From Falciphora oryzae (Eukaryota > Ascomycota > Sordariomycetes > Magnaporthales > Magnaporthaceae): DNA of 64,000 nucleotides. The position numbers and the translations under genes are program-made. The DNA lies in contig JNVV01000069.1 of NCBI GenBank assembly GCA_000733355.1, positions 18,018-82,017 of the forward strand. The letters run 5' to 3'. Positions 42,920-54,109 of the stretch are shown here, piece after piece. Under the pieces are notes generated by a model that searched no databases, was not told the origin of the DNA, and saw only the letters and a program-made list of their open reading frames with translations. Position 1 is the stretch's first letter, and each line of letters starts with the position of its first letter.

Positions 42920-44114
42920 ATGAGTTCCAGCAAGCCTTATTGCGAGACCTTCAAGTCGCCGGGGGCTCTCAGGCAATACATTAGGGAGCGACAGGACGAA
43001 GATACTGAGCATATTTGTAAATGCGGAAAAATCGGCGCACCAAGCGGATGGGGCCGACCTCAGCTCATCAAGTGCCGGGTTGTGTGTAGCGAGTTTAACA
43101 ATGATCGTTTCCTCAATATCCATAAGAATGACATCAAGCATGACAATACCGCCAAATGGGAAGAAATCATCAAGCCTTTGTCAGAGGAGCTAAAAGAAGG
43201 GGCGCCATACACGGACTTTTATCGCTCCTTCCAAACAGGCACGGCAGCAGACTTCTGGCTGGCTCTTTTGGAGGTGACCAAAAGCCAGCCCAGCGACGCC
43301 GCGCCTCCCAGTAACAAGTCGTCCAGGTCACCCAGGCCCCAGCGTCAAGCATCAAAAAGGACGTACTCCGCGAACAGCTCGCCAGGCGGCTCGCAGTCAG
43401 ACGACAGTTCCAGCGACGGGGGTGGCTCCACGTTCACGCCAACGGACGAGCACGGAAAGGGGGCCCCCCGGAGGATGCAACAGTCAGCCTGGCTTCTGCA
43501 TTCCTCAAGCACGCCTTGGTCTGGTACCCGCCGCAGACAAGCAAGGGCCGAGCTGCCGTGCTAGAGTTCTCCCCGGTGCGGCACAAGCTTACCGGAAAGT
43601 TCAAGGGCTTCCAAGACAGCATCGAAGCCACAGCTGACGGGGAGATTCTTAAGCATGAGGCAACCGACGGTAAATTCTCCCGTAAGCGTGAGAAAGTGGT
43701 TGCATTGCTTGAAGCCAAAAGACGCTTCCAGGCTAAGGACATCCGGGATGGGGAGGCCAAAATCCCGGATAACGTCCTGGCCCAGGCGGTGGGCGAAGCG
43801 TTGGCACTTGGGGGGTCTCGGTTAAGCGACAAGGAGTAAGGATAACGAATCCACTTCCCCAACATCCCAACATCCTTCTGACTAACATCCGCTTTAGGGA
43901 GGTTGTCATCATCGTTGCCGTGCGGCATCACATCTGCTTTTTGTCTGTTCGCATCCCATATTGCAAGGAAGATGGCGGCCAGAACGATGGGGGCCGTAAG
44001 GATGAGGAGGTCATCACCGTCACTTCGACCCGTTGGCTTGATCTCACCCTGGAATCCGGTCGCAAAGCGGCCCTCTTCAGTGTTGCACGAATTGTCGAAG
44101 CGTCGACGGGCTAG
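42920..44114 (+). CDS. Unrecognised protein, possible PD-(D/E)XK-like domain; one apparent frameshift
   Basis: The start ATG at 42920 follows a pyrimidine-rich leader. Exon 1 runs to 43835, intron 43836-43897 (GTAAGG...TTTAG, branch ACTAAC) and exon 2 43898-44114. A one-base loss near the G5C6 run (43459-43469) separates MSSSKPYCETF...DEHGKG from EDATVSLASAFLKH; both sides look coding, so this is a sequencing error or a recent mutation. The product would be about 377 residues: a Cys-containing N-terminal region, an acidic Ser-rich linker, then a C-terminal domain with an Asp-Gly-Glu stretch followed by ALLEAKRRF, a spacing compatible with the D...ExK core of PD-(D/E)XK nucleases. That assignment is inference. 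Confidence 0.55.
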
Positions 44115-44339
44115 CGAATCAAAGCAGAAGGCGGAAGAGGTTCGACCGTTATCATACTTGGGCACTGGGTAGGCCTCCACAGCGATGGCCTGTGGCCCGG
44201 GGACGCAGACATCACGACCTGCTGCTGGTGGGTCTTGGCACCCTCCGGAGAGTTTCCCCAGTCTCTCTTGCCCCAGCTTCTCTTCAACCCTCCAGTCTGC
44301 TTCCTATTCGCGGGCGAGACCGGGGAATGGTCTGCGGCC

Positions 44340-44390
44340 TCGCTTGGCCGTCGTGGCCGTCGTGGCCGTCGTGGCCGTCGTCTGCTGGTG
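44340..44390 (+). repeat. 9-bp tandem repeat GTCGTGGCC, about 4 copies
   Basis: GGCCGTCGTGGCCGTCGTGG and onward to about 44385. No gene assigned. Confidence 0.85.
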
Positions 44391-44539
44391 AGCCCATGTA
44401 GTTGCTTCCGGCGGATCTGGAGAACACCATATTAGCTTCCACCTGGGCTGACTGCGTGCTAACCCTGGCCTTCCACAGATACCACTGACCGGCTCGGCTC
44501 CGAGCAACATGGCCACTTAGGCGAGCAAAGCGGTGCGCG

Positions 44540-44695
44540 ATCCCTTTCCCTTTCCCTTTCCCTTTCCCTTTCCCTTTCCTTTCCCCTTCCCTTTCCCCTT
44601 CCCTTTTCCCTTTCCTTTCCTCTTCCCCTTCCCCTTTCCTTTTCCCCCCGCCTTTTTTCTCTTTCCTTTTCCTTTTTTTTCTCCCTCCCTTCACG
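44540..44695. repeat. Polypyrimidine microsatellite (CCCTTT)n and variants
   Basis: About 150 bp of almost pure C/T on the + strand, starting with seven perfect CCCTTT-type hexamers and decaying to CCTT/CCCCTT variants. Mirror-symmetric purine-pyrimidine tracts of this length can form triplex DNA. Confidence 0.9.
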
Positions 44696-44699
44696 TCTC

Positions 44700-45260
44700 C
44701 GCCACTTTTCCATTACAATCTTCCCCAGGTGCTTTGGAAAGCAGTGCTTGCAAAGAGGTTGAGGGAAGTGATTACTAACGGTGGTCAGTTTGGATACATT
44801 TGATTTGTACTACATTTTATACTATAGATTGTGTACACTTCCTTTGCCGGGCAGCCCCTTGTTTTTGGAGGGGTTCGTATAACCTTTATGACCCCTGTGG
44901 GGTGCAGTGGCACTCTCTCCTGACCATCCGACGACCCAAGTCCCGATTCGCTGAGGGGGCACATCAGTTTTCCCTGCCTCGGCTAGGGATCGCCCGACTA
45001 TGCCGAGCCTCCGGCCGACAACGCGACCGCGCTCGCGCCGAGGGACGCGGTGGACGGCAGGAAGGACATGAGACGGAGACTTGAGTCGATGGACCAGGGT
45101 ACGGAGAAGCAAGAGAGATCTGTCCACGAAACAATAGAATTGAATTGTTTTTGTATAAAGCATGGTCGCTGCTACCAGCGAGCGTCACATGTGCTCCGCG
45201 CTTGCACTCTATCTGGTGACTTTTGTCAGGCCCTGCCTTGGCTGATCGTCGAGGTGCCAT
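44700..45260. other. No recognised gene; 3' flank of mcsA
   Basis: Intergenic sequence between the pyrimidine tract and the mcsA stop codon. Nothing recognised. Confidence 0.5.
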
Positions 45261-46902
45261 CTAAGCAGACTCGCCGACCTGCTTCAGGATACCCGCAAGG
45301 TTTATGCTCTTGGGCCTCTCAATGGGCAGGCCCAGGGCGCGATCCCAGATGAGTTGGGCTAGCGGCCCCAGTCCGCGGCTTACACCGAAGGTGGCCGTGT
45401 AGTAGAGCGTCTCGTGGAACCCGTAGTGGTGGAAAAGCACCCCGGAGCTCGAATCCACGTTGGGGTAGGGGTTCTTTGTCTTGCCGTGCTTCTTGAGCAC
45501 CTCGGGCGCCACCTGGCTGTTGAGTTGGACGAGCCGGAAGACCGGGTCACGCGCTATTTCGGGGCGCGACGCTGCATAGTCCATCAGGGCCTGGAAGCGG
45601 GGGTCCGGCTTGCGCAGGACGGCGTGGCCGTATCCGGGGACGACGCGACCCGAGTTCAAGGTCGACCATAGGTAGTCGTGGACATCCTTCTCCGTGTATT
45701 CGGCCGGGATCGCGTCTTTCATCTGGATGATCCATCGAAGGACCTCCTGGGCGGCGAGCCTGTAGACGGTTCTCATGTATTAGCGTTTGCCGCTTCTGTC
45801 CAGCCACAATTGTCTGAGCACCCGACACTTACCCATGAAGAGGCCCGGCCAGCCCCTGGAGGCCGGCGCTGTAGCTGAGGAACGGATCGCTCAGAGCGCT
45901 GCCGACGAGGTGTGTGGCATGTGCGGACACGTTGCCGCCCTCGTGGTCGCCGTGGAGTGCAAGGTACAGACGGAGAAGATCCTGGAAGTTCTCGTTCTCC
46001 TTGCCGCCCTTGCCGAGCATAGCGGCGAAGTTGTAGGACCAGTCCTGCTCCAGATCGACCTCTGCAGGCAGAGCACCGCCACCGCGGTACGAGTTCTGGT
46101 AAATCTTGGCCGCGATCGTGGGCAGCTTGGCCAGCAGGCTGATGCAGTCGTCGAAGGTGGGCTCCCAGTAGTCGGCCTTGTTGAGGCCGCGCTCGTAGGC
46201 CTTGGCGAACTTGGAGGTGTAGTTGAGAGACGACACGGCGATGGCGAACTGCGTCATGGGGTGTAGGTCTTTGGGGAAATCGTCGAGCATTTTGTTGACA
46301 AAGGCAGGAAGGGCGGCCTGCTCGGCCAGCTGGCGGGACAGGACGCGGACCTGGTTCGTGCTCGGGACACGGCCCGTCAGGAGTAGCCAGAACATGGCCT
46401 CTGGCAGCATCTCGGTGCCCGTCTTGCCCTTGGGCAGCTCGCGTTGGCAGTCCTTGATGGTGCGGCCGTGGAAGCGGATGCCCTCGTCGGCGTCGAGGAC
46501 AGAGCCTTCCCAGACCATGGCCTTGAGCCCGCGCATGCCGCCGATCGTGTTCTCGACCTTGACCTCGCCGATGACCTTGGAGCCGTGGGCCTTGACCTTC
46601 TTGAGGAGCTCTCGCTTGGCCGGAATAACCTCTTTCAGAGTAGTCTTCAGGTCGGGCTCGGAGCTGGCCGAGTAGTGCCTGCTGGACCGAACGCTGGCGG
46701 CACAGCATGCTGGCCGGGCGACAAGGGGCTAGATTTGCAAATCGTGTGTTCGTGTCAGCTGGGCGTCGGGGTGAGATGCGCGTTTGTCGGGGAGTTGGCA
46801 AGCGACGGAAACGGGTGCCAAAGGCAATCCGGCCCCGGAAAGCGTTCGAGGATGGCCTACCCTAAGTGACCCGAAGGCCCTAGATGTTGTCCTCATGCTC
46901 AT
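45261..46902 (-). CDS. mcsA: 2-methylcitrate synthase, mitochondrial
   Basis: Three minus-strand exons: 46902-46861 (14 codons), 46728-45833 and 45759-45261. Introns are 132 bp (GTAGGC...TCTAG, branch GCTGAC) and 73 bp (GTAAGT...TACAG). The 478-residue product condenses propionyl-CoA with oxaloacetate to 2-methylcitrate. The N-terminus is an Arg/Ser-rich mitochondrial presequence (MSMRTTSRAFGSLR joined to PLVARPACCAASVRSSRHYS). The citrate-synthase hallmarks NVSAHATHLVGSALSDP and VVPGYGHAVLRKPDPRF hold the two catalytic-histidine regions, and PNVDSSSGVLFHHYGF holds the catalytic Asp. The LFHHYGF block and the adjacent methylisocitrate lyase favour methylcitrate over plain citrate synthase. 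The 14-codon first exon is easily missed. Confidence 0.87.
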
Positions 46903-47839
46903 CGTGAAGCTTGTGCGTGTGCGAGTCTTGGAGTAGCCGGTTGTCAGGCTCCAGAGCTGGGTAGAGCGAGAAGGCAGAGCAGGCGATTTGGCCGAGGCTG
47001 GGAGGAATGCGGGGTAGTTATTGATTGACAAGGGATAGACGAAATGCCCGGGATGCGTGAGGCCTGGGTATGTGTTTCGTCACGACACAAAACAGAGATT
47101 GGCCCACGGCTGGGATGGTGCGAGAGAGGAGCTGGAGAAGAATTATTGACTTGAAATATTGACAAACGGAGGACAAAGACGCAGGTTAACTGGAGGCTAG
47201 CCCCGAGCGCTGCAGGAACACGCATGAAAGAAGCCCAAGCTTGGACAAAGGCCCCGAGGCCGAGGGCCAGCCAGCACAGCTCTTCATGCTTCCCACACTC
47301 CCTTCAGTCCGGGCACGGCTTGGCACCCCCTCCGAGTCTCGCCCAATGTGAGTGTTGGTTGGCGTTGCAGCATGGAAGAGCCGAGGAAAGCCGCTTTTCG
47401 CGCTGACGTCTGTGCAAGTCGGGGCAGGGATTCGGCTGCGGGCAAAGGGCGGGTCGTTAGGGATTGTCCAATTGCCTTCAGCTCGTGCTGCGATTTGGTT
47501 ATCCCGGTGCCCCGTCAGTGCTGGGCTCCCCCGCATCTGGCCGCTTGGCGGAGAAATGGAGACTGGGGATTCTGGGTAGCCGAGCTGCTGGGCCTCGGCT
47601 CAAGACAGCAGAGTCATCACATTGGCTCACGGCGTAATGCTTTTCCAGCAGACAAGACAGCATTATTCAGCCGCGGCAGTTGTGCTTGTTGTGAAAGAGA
47701 AATAAGAGCCGTCGACCAGCGGCCAAGATACGTCACCGGCTCGAGCATATCCTGGCGCTTACACAAAACGCCGCCCCTCCCCGCGTCAGTGTCCTAAGCC
47801 GAGCTCGGCCACCGGCGCCCTGAACTCCAAGTCTACATT
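46903..47839. promoter_or_regulatory. Shared divergent promoter region of mcsA and mclA
   Basis: 937 bp between the two start codons, which face away from each other, with no other supported gene. Head-to-head arrangement of consecutive pathway genes suggests common induction, for example by propionate. I did not identify a specific binding site. Confidence 0.6.
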
Positions 47840-49734
47840 ATGCTTCGCGCGATGCCAGCCCGCGTCCTCCAGAGGACTGCGCTGCGCCGCGCATGCAACA
47901 AGACCACCGCCACCGCCACCGCCCGACTTCTCTCGACAAGCGTCCGCCGCGCGATGCCCGCCTCCCCGCTCCCGCCCGTCGACCCGCCCCTGACAGCGGC
48001 CCTCCCCTCAGACGCGTTCCAGATCCTGCCCGAGGAGCTGAAGGCCGGCGCAGCCGAAGATGCCCTGTACGAGCAGCAGATCCGCGATGTTGAAGCATGG
48101 TGGGCCACACCCCGCTACGAGGGCATCACGAGGCCATACACGGCCGAGGACGTCGTGTCGAAGCGCGGCTCGCAGCAGCAGTCATATCCGTGCTCGACAA
48201 TGGCCAGGAAGCTATGGAACCTGATCAAGGAGAGGGAAGCCAAGGGCGAGCCTATTCACACGAGTACGTCGATTCCCTGGTTCGCTAGAATATCAAAAGA
48301 AGGCGGATGCGTGTGGCTAACCCCTCCTCAGTGGGCGCCATCGACCCGATCCAGATGACCCAGCAGGCCGCCCACCAGGAGGTCCTCTACGTGTCGGGCT
48401 GGGCCTGCTCGGCCGTCCTGACCACGACCAACGAGGTCTCGCCCGACTTTGGCGACTACCCCTACAACACGGTCCCGAACCAGGTCCAGCGCCTGGCCAA
48501 GGCCCAGTCCATGCACGACCGCAAGCAGTGGGACGCCCGCCGCAAGCTGTCGGCCCAGGACCGCGCCTCGGCCCCCTACGTCGACTACCTGCGCCCCATC
48601 GTGGCCGACGGCGACACGGGCCACGGCGGGCTCTCGGCCGTGGTCAAGCTCGCCAAGCTGTTCGCCGAGAACGGCGCCGCCGCCGTCCACTTCGAGGACC
48701 AGCTGCACGGCGGCAAGAAGTGCGGCCACCTCGCCGGCAAGGTGCTCGTGCCCACGGGCGAGCACATCAACCGCCTCGTCGCGGCGCGCTTCCAGTGGGA
48801 CGTCATGGGCGTCGAGAACCTGGTCATTGCCCGCACCGACTCCGAGAGCGGCCGCCTCATCAGCTCCGCCATCGACGTGCGCGACCACGAGTTCATCCTC
48901 GGCGTCGCGGACCCCGGGGTCCAGCCCCTGGCCGAGACCCTGCAGGGCATGGAGGCCCGCGGCGCCGGCTCGGCCGAGATCGACGCCTTCGAGGCCGCCT
49001 TCTCGCGCGACACGCCCCTCGTCACCTTTGACGAGGCCGCCGTCGCCCACCTCAGGCGGCACGGCGCCGCCGAGTCCGCGGTAGCCCAGTACGCCGATGC
49101 CGTCGCCAGGGGCCGCGACATGGGCATCGCCGCCCGTCGCGCCCTCGCCAGGACGCTGCTGCCGGAGGGGAGCCCGGACGTCTACTTCAGCTGGGACGTG
49201 CCGCGCACGCGCGAAGGGTTCTACCACTTCCGCGCGGGCATGCAGGCGGCCACCAAGCGCGCGCTCGCCTTCGCGCCCTACGCGGACCTGCTCTGGGTCG
49301 AGACGGGCGACCCGAGCGTGCCGGTGGCGCGCCAGCTCGGCCGCGCCGTGCGCGCCGCCAACCCGGGCAAGGGCCTCGTCTACAACCTCAGCCCGTCCTT
49401 CAACTGGATGGGCCACGGCTTCACCGAGGACACGCTCCGCAGCTTCGTGTGGGACATTGCAAAGGAAGGGTTCGTGTTGCAGCTCGTCAGCCTCGCCGGC
49501 GTGCACTCCAACGCCGCGGCCACGTGCGAGCTGGCCCGCGGCTTCAGGGAGGACGGCATGCTCGCCTACGTCAACCTGGTCCAGCGCCGCGAGAAGGAGC
49601 TCGGCTGCGACGTGCTCACGCACCAGAAGTGGAGCGGCGCCCCGTACATGGACGGCATCCTCGGCGCCATCCAGAGCGGGAGCTCGAGCAGCAGGAGCAT
49701 GGGCGCGGGCAACACCGAGGGCCAGTTTGACTAA
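47840..49734 (+). CDS. mclA: 2-methylisocitrate lyase, mitochondrial
   Basis: Exons 47840-48263 and 48332-49734 (68-bp intron, GTACGT...CTCAG) give 608 residues. The splice creates the conserved [15 protein letters not shown]. The N-terminus is Arg/Ala/Thr-rich without acidic residues for about 40 residues (mitochondrial presequence). The isocitrate-lyase signature KKCGHL carries the catalytic Cys272. Other family blocks are [36 protein letters not shown] and [11 protein letters not shown]. The enzyme splits 2-methylisocitrate to pyruvate and succinate. The mitochondrial leader and the lack of a C-terminal peroxisomal signal (the end is EGQFD) distinguish it from glyoxylate-cycle isocitrate lyase, as does its partner mcsA. 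Confidence 0.88.
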
Positions 49735-50270
49735 GGGCAGGGGCCTGGTCAGAGAAGATGTATGCATACCTGAGCATATGGAATTGGCCCGCCTATACGC
49801 GGGTTCTGCTTTAGCATTTCTTGGAGTTCGGGAGGACGATGGCGCATTTGAAAAGGGGCTGACCGGGTGGCTGCACCGCCGGCCCACTCAGTCTGCACGG
49901 TCGGCTCCGTCAACCAGCACCCACTGTCAACCTGCAGCGCTGTCAATCCGGTCGCTGCTGCACCGTCGGCGCTGCACCCAGCGCCCACTTCAATTTGCAC
50001 CACTGCCATTGCAACACCCCCCTCCCCCTTGGCGATGCCCCCTCTTTTCCGGAGCGCGCAACGGCACCCAGGTTTTCGACAAGCTGGCTGATTCAGCGAC
50101 GAGAGCGCAGATTCAGTGACGAAAGCGCTGGTTCAGCAACGACAGCGCAGACTGAATGCAGGAGTGCACCAATTGACCCGACTCGCCGAAGAAGACACCA
50201 TTGTAATCAAGAAGTCCAGCCGCTAAATTTGCACCCGCCGCGCGCCGAATTTTTGGTAACGATCTTGTAA
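49735..50270. other. No recognised gene; border to transposon-rich DNA
   Basis: GC-rich 3' flank of mclA with short imperfect repeats (GATTCAGCGACGA, GATTCAGTGACGAAAGCG, GGTTCAGCAACGACAGCG at about 50088-50145). Transposase-like coding begins at about 50277. Confidence 0.5.
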
Positions 50271-50276
50271 AGGAAC

Positions 50277-50836
50277 TGTTAATTCTACTGGTAATTTGGG
50301 CTTATAACTATAATATGGGCGGTGTTAACCTCGGCGACCAATTCCGATCCGCGTGCGCTTTCGATTACTAGTATCGCCAGGGCTCCTGGCAAGCCCTCGC
50401 GTGGGGGGTTTTTTTTTTGCAAGTTATATGTGTAAACACGTATATTTTGCAGCGCGACGGCGTGTCGACTTTCCCTTTAATTGATTCGCAAGCGGCTTGG
50501 CGATTCGCGATCGCGCAGGCGTTGTTTGATTGGTACAGCGGCGAGGCGGCCTTTCGCAAGCGATCCTCGGCAATCTTTATTAATCCAAGCACCGTTAACG
50601 TTAGCAAGTACTACTTTATCCGTAGAGGGAAGTGCTTAAGTTGTTTAGCGTGCAAAAGGGTGTAATTTTTTACTAAAAAAAGGCGCGTGTTGGGACCTAT
50701 CAAGGTTAACAGTTAACGGATTTCAAAAATCGTTTTTGGCTGCGAGTTTTGCGATGTACCCCTTTATAACAACGACTTGTGCTGGTACCTGTATCACGGG
50801 CTAATTAAGGCGGATTTGGAGGTACCGAAAAAATAA
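50277..50836 (+). pseudogene. piggyBac-type transposase, C-terminal fragment
   Basis: The + reading gives YNYNMGGVNLGDQFRSACAF, which matches the NMGGVDxxDQ motif of DDE_Tnp_1_7 transposases. Then come a WQALAW segment and a C-terminal Cys-rich domain (CLSCLACKR...CEFCDVPL...CWYLYHG). Stops interrupt it, and one expected ring Cys reads Tyr (PLYNN), a G-to-A change. The N-terminal two thirds and any TTAA-flanked ends were not found. Confidence 0.7.
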
Positions 50837-50897
50837 AGGGTTTGATTGGCTGACCCCCGGGGACCTGCAGCCGTAGGTCTAACGGCACTTGAGGGGA

Positions 50898-51046
50898 TAA
50901 AGTAATCTTAGTGGCTTAGACCAGATGAGGGGCGAAGGTCACACAAGTCACTTTTTCTCCACATCCAGCCACATCATTAATTCAGCCAATCACAATCCCC
51001 ACACAACTTCGCCGCCATCTGGTCTGAGGTCGCATGGTGCGAAAAG
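50898..51046. repeat. Right-end-type terminus of the TAGTCTCAG element family, truncated
   Basis: TAATCTTAGTGGCTTAGACC at 50898 and the following 130 bp (CCACATCCAGCCACATCA, AGCCAATCA, CCATCTGGTCTGAGG) match the inverse of 26760-26894, with RIP-type changes in the tip. It is cut off at 51046 where another terminus begins. Confidence 0.6.
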
Positions 51047-51639
51047 TTAGTCTCAGTGGCTCTAACTCAACCCACAAAAAGGGAACCCACCTCCGGTGGG
51101 TTGTGGCTCGCCAAGTGGCTCAGTCGCAAGTCACTGGCCCGTGCATTTGTACTGTGGGGCCACAGACTTTTTTTGGTTTGAGTTTGAGACCGCATGGTGA
51201 TTTTCTGCCGTTGGTTTTGGAAACCTTTATACAAAACGAAAATATCAAAAAAAGCACTCCAAAATATCTTTATAAAAGCCGACTTTTGCTGATCTCAAAC
51301 CCATATGTTGGAAGTAAGTTCGAGATTCCGCATTTAATGGTGTTTTTTGTTTTTTTGCATTTCGATTATAAATACTTTTTTTAACCGCTTAGGTGCATTT
51401 TCGTTGGTTTTGGAAATCGCCTTTCCAGCGACCCCTATGCTAGATTTACCATTAATGATGTCCGCGGCCCCAAATTTGGAATTGGGGATCTCCTAGCCAT
51501 TAGCTCGCCTAAACAATTTGTTTTATTTGCTTACGGCCATTTCTTAGAGCAAAAACCTTGCAGATGAGCAGGTTGATAATGCGCCTTTCCGTTAGGTCAT
51601 TGCTGAATTGTACGAGTATATTTCACGCGCATAGGATAC

Positions 51640-52250
51640 CTTATTGCAAAAGCGGTTTTTAAAGGCTGTTACTACGTTTTTTTTAAATTAGGGGGCGCTA
51701 GCGCATCGGGAACCGCGTATTCCAAAGCCTGATTAAATCGAATGTATCCGGCGTATCGTTTATAAACTAGGGGATACAATTTTTATTGCTAAAATAGGAT
51801 ATAGCAAAAGCATTGTGTTTTAGGCCGTATTTGTTATTAGGAATAAGCATATTACTATCCAGATCGTCCCGTTTAGCAAATTGGGGGGCGAATAAGCAGA
51901 AATGGTTGTAGGTTTCCCTTTCGCTAACCCCATCCTTATCGACCGAACTATACGTAAAATATTCCATTTCCCAAATATAAATATAGAAAAAGATATATTA
52001 ATATCCCTTTGTAGGACGCAAACATTTGGAACCACCAAAAAGCGACGTAATATATATATATTCTTTTCGGCCTTAAGCAAGCTACAGATTTTCGGTTCCT
52101 TTCCCTCCTCCGCCACCCCGAGTTCAGCTAGCACATCGCTTTTTTGGCTATCGACGAGCTCTATACCGTTTATTAGTGGAAAGATTTCCGCACGTCCTAC
52201 TTTAATTTGCATTTAATCCGAACCGCGATTTTTATAGCCATCCTATTTTT
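51640..52250 (+). pseudogene. RecQ-like SF2 helicase, N-terminal part
   Basis: The + reading has LGDTIFIAKIGYSKSIVF, then ITIQIVPFSKLGGE, corresponding to the Q-motif/Walker A region and motif Ia of RecQ-like helicases found in fungal mobile DNA. Walker A is damaged (TGYGK-like reads IGYSK), and stops stand where Gln is expected (after IVF and after GGE). Beyond about 52000 the homology fades. LINE copy 2 follows at 52502. Confidence 0.6.
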
Positions 52251-52501
52251 TGGGTGCATTGCTATATTAACTAAAAAAGCAAAGGATTTTGTCCTTTCCT
52301 ATGCCGGTTTCCGTTAGCTCGGCCTAGGCGAGCATTAATTCCGAATTATCCGTACGTTTGTTGATAGGCCGGATATATTTATCGTTTTATAAGCTTTAAA
52401 AAGGAATAAGTTAAGTAACGACTATTAGCTTTTGTTTTTTTTTTAAGCCACGTCCGGCTATACAATTTAATCTAAAGCATTTTTAAAACTATTATTTATA
52501 T

Positions 52502-54019
52502 TATTATTATTATTCATACGTCCGTTATGTCTGTAAAAGACCTCGGTGCCTCTACTATATAGTATTTACATATAAAAACCCTTGAACTCGTCCTCGGGTG
52601 CGTGTCGCCCCCGCTCCGGAGCCTAGGAGTAAAAACCATATCTGCTCTTCGTATACGGTCCTGCTATATTAAACAGTAGTACCGTCTGCTTGTCTTCATA
52701 CAACTGCTCGTAAAGGTTCCGTCGTGGAAACGTCCTTGTAATTAATAAAACAAAAGGAAAGTACGCAAAGGAATAAGGGTATGTTGCGCCGGGGCAGCGC
52801 CTCGGTGCCGGGTCTCGCCCTCGTAGCGAAACGGCTATATTAGTACTCGTGTTATGGCGTCCTGGTATGGCTTTTCCGCGTAAATTAGCCCGGCTCCGCT
52901 CCGGGTCCCAACCGGGGCAGCGCCTTAGTATCGGGTCTCGCCCTCGTGGCGAAACGTCTGTATTGGTACTCGTGTTGTGGCGTCCTAATATGGCTTCTTC
53001 GCGTACGTTAGCCCGGCTCTGCTCCGGGTCCCAGCCGCGGGCGGGCCCTCCGGGTCCGGCGTTTTGCTTCGTGACTTTAGGTGATTTAGCTTTTAGTAGG
53101 TGCCCGCTTCCGAGGCCGTTGCTCCGCGTACGGTTCGGGTCCGCCTCTATGGCTTGCATCTAATCTTCGTTTACTTTTTTATAGTTTTCTCTGGTTCGGT
53201 TCGTTCTCAGCTCGGTAGCGTTGCTTTTCCTCCTTTCTCCTTATGCGTTCCCTCCCTGCCTTTTTAGCCGCCCTAAAATCTAATAATCTTCCTATGCGAA
53301 ACATCATACGTGCCACTTCCTTAAACGGTGTACCCCCTATTTCCCACAGCTCGAAGTACGCTTTCCGGCTGTTTGCTTGCGCCAGCCCGGTGCCTTCCCG
53401 CTGCCTATCCCATCGGGCGCATTGGGTTAATACGTGCCACGCTATTTCCCTTTATCCGCTGCCACACTCGCACAATAGCGTCGCCGCGTCGGGTACGCCC
53501 TTGCTAAACAGAAACGAGTTCAGCCCTAGTTTTTCCGTTCTAACTTGGATTGCCACCGAGCTATGTGCCTTTGGCATCCCTTCGTGGTATTCGACCATCT
53601 CTTCCGTAAACAGGGGGTTGTCCGCTAAGCACGCGGTCCTGTACCGGTTCGCTTTCCTCGCTATTGCCGTCGTATTGGCCATTCTCAACTTCCATTCCAT
53701 TGTTACGTTAGGGTTCCAACGCCTTGCGTGCTTATATTTGGATTTCCAATCCTCTCCGTAAGGGACGGGTGCTCGTCTCGGTTCTAGCGCTATTTCGGGC
53801 CGGTCCCATCGTATTGCCCACTCTCTTTTCGCTTATCCGCTTTGGGGGTAGGGCCTTCTTCTTCGTTCTCTGTAACCGAGTCTTTGGAAACGGTCCGCTA
53901 CCTTCGCTATCACTTCGTTAATGCGCTGCGTCATCCCGGTTTCTTCCCATCTATTTTCCGTGTTTATAACCCTTTCGTTTAAGTATAAGTCCAAGGGCGG
54001 CACGTGGGTTTCTGTTTCG
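52502..54019 (-). mobile_element. Non-LTR retrotransposon (Tad1-like) copy 2, 5'-truncated
   Basis: Flanked by the 16-bp duplication AAACTATTATTTATAT (52486-52501 and 54020-54035). The 3' end is the same ATGAATAATAATAATAA-type tail as in copy 1. It starts downstream of the RT domain, corresponding to about 24750 in copy 1. Frames 53452-53700 (-) and 52623-53159 (-) correspond to the C-terminal and tandem-repeat regions. It carries fewer stops than copy 1. It is inserted inside the helicase pseudogene. Confidence 0.87.
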
Positions 54020-54109
54020 AAACTATTATTTATATAAATAACAGGTTTGAGTTTGTAATTGCCCGCTATGCTTTTTTTTAATACCTTACTTCTTAAAGAA
54101 TTAATAGGG

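Noticed and set aside
48328..49887. 519-codon minus frame opposite methylisocitrate lyase
   Set aside because: Antisense shadow produced by third-position GC bias; no domain and wrong composition.
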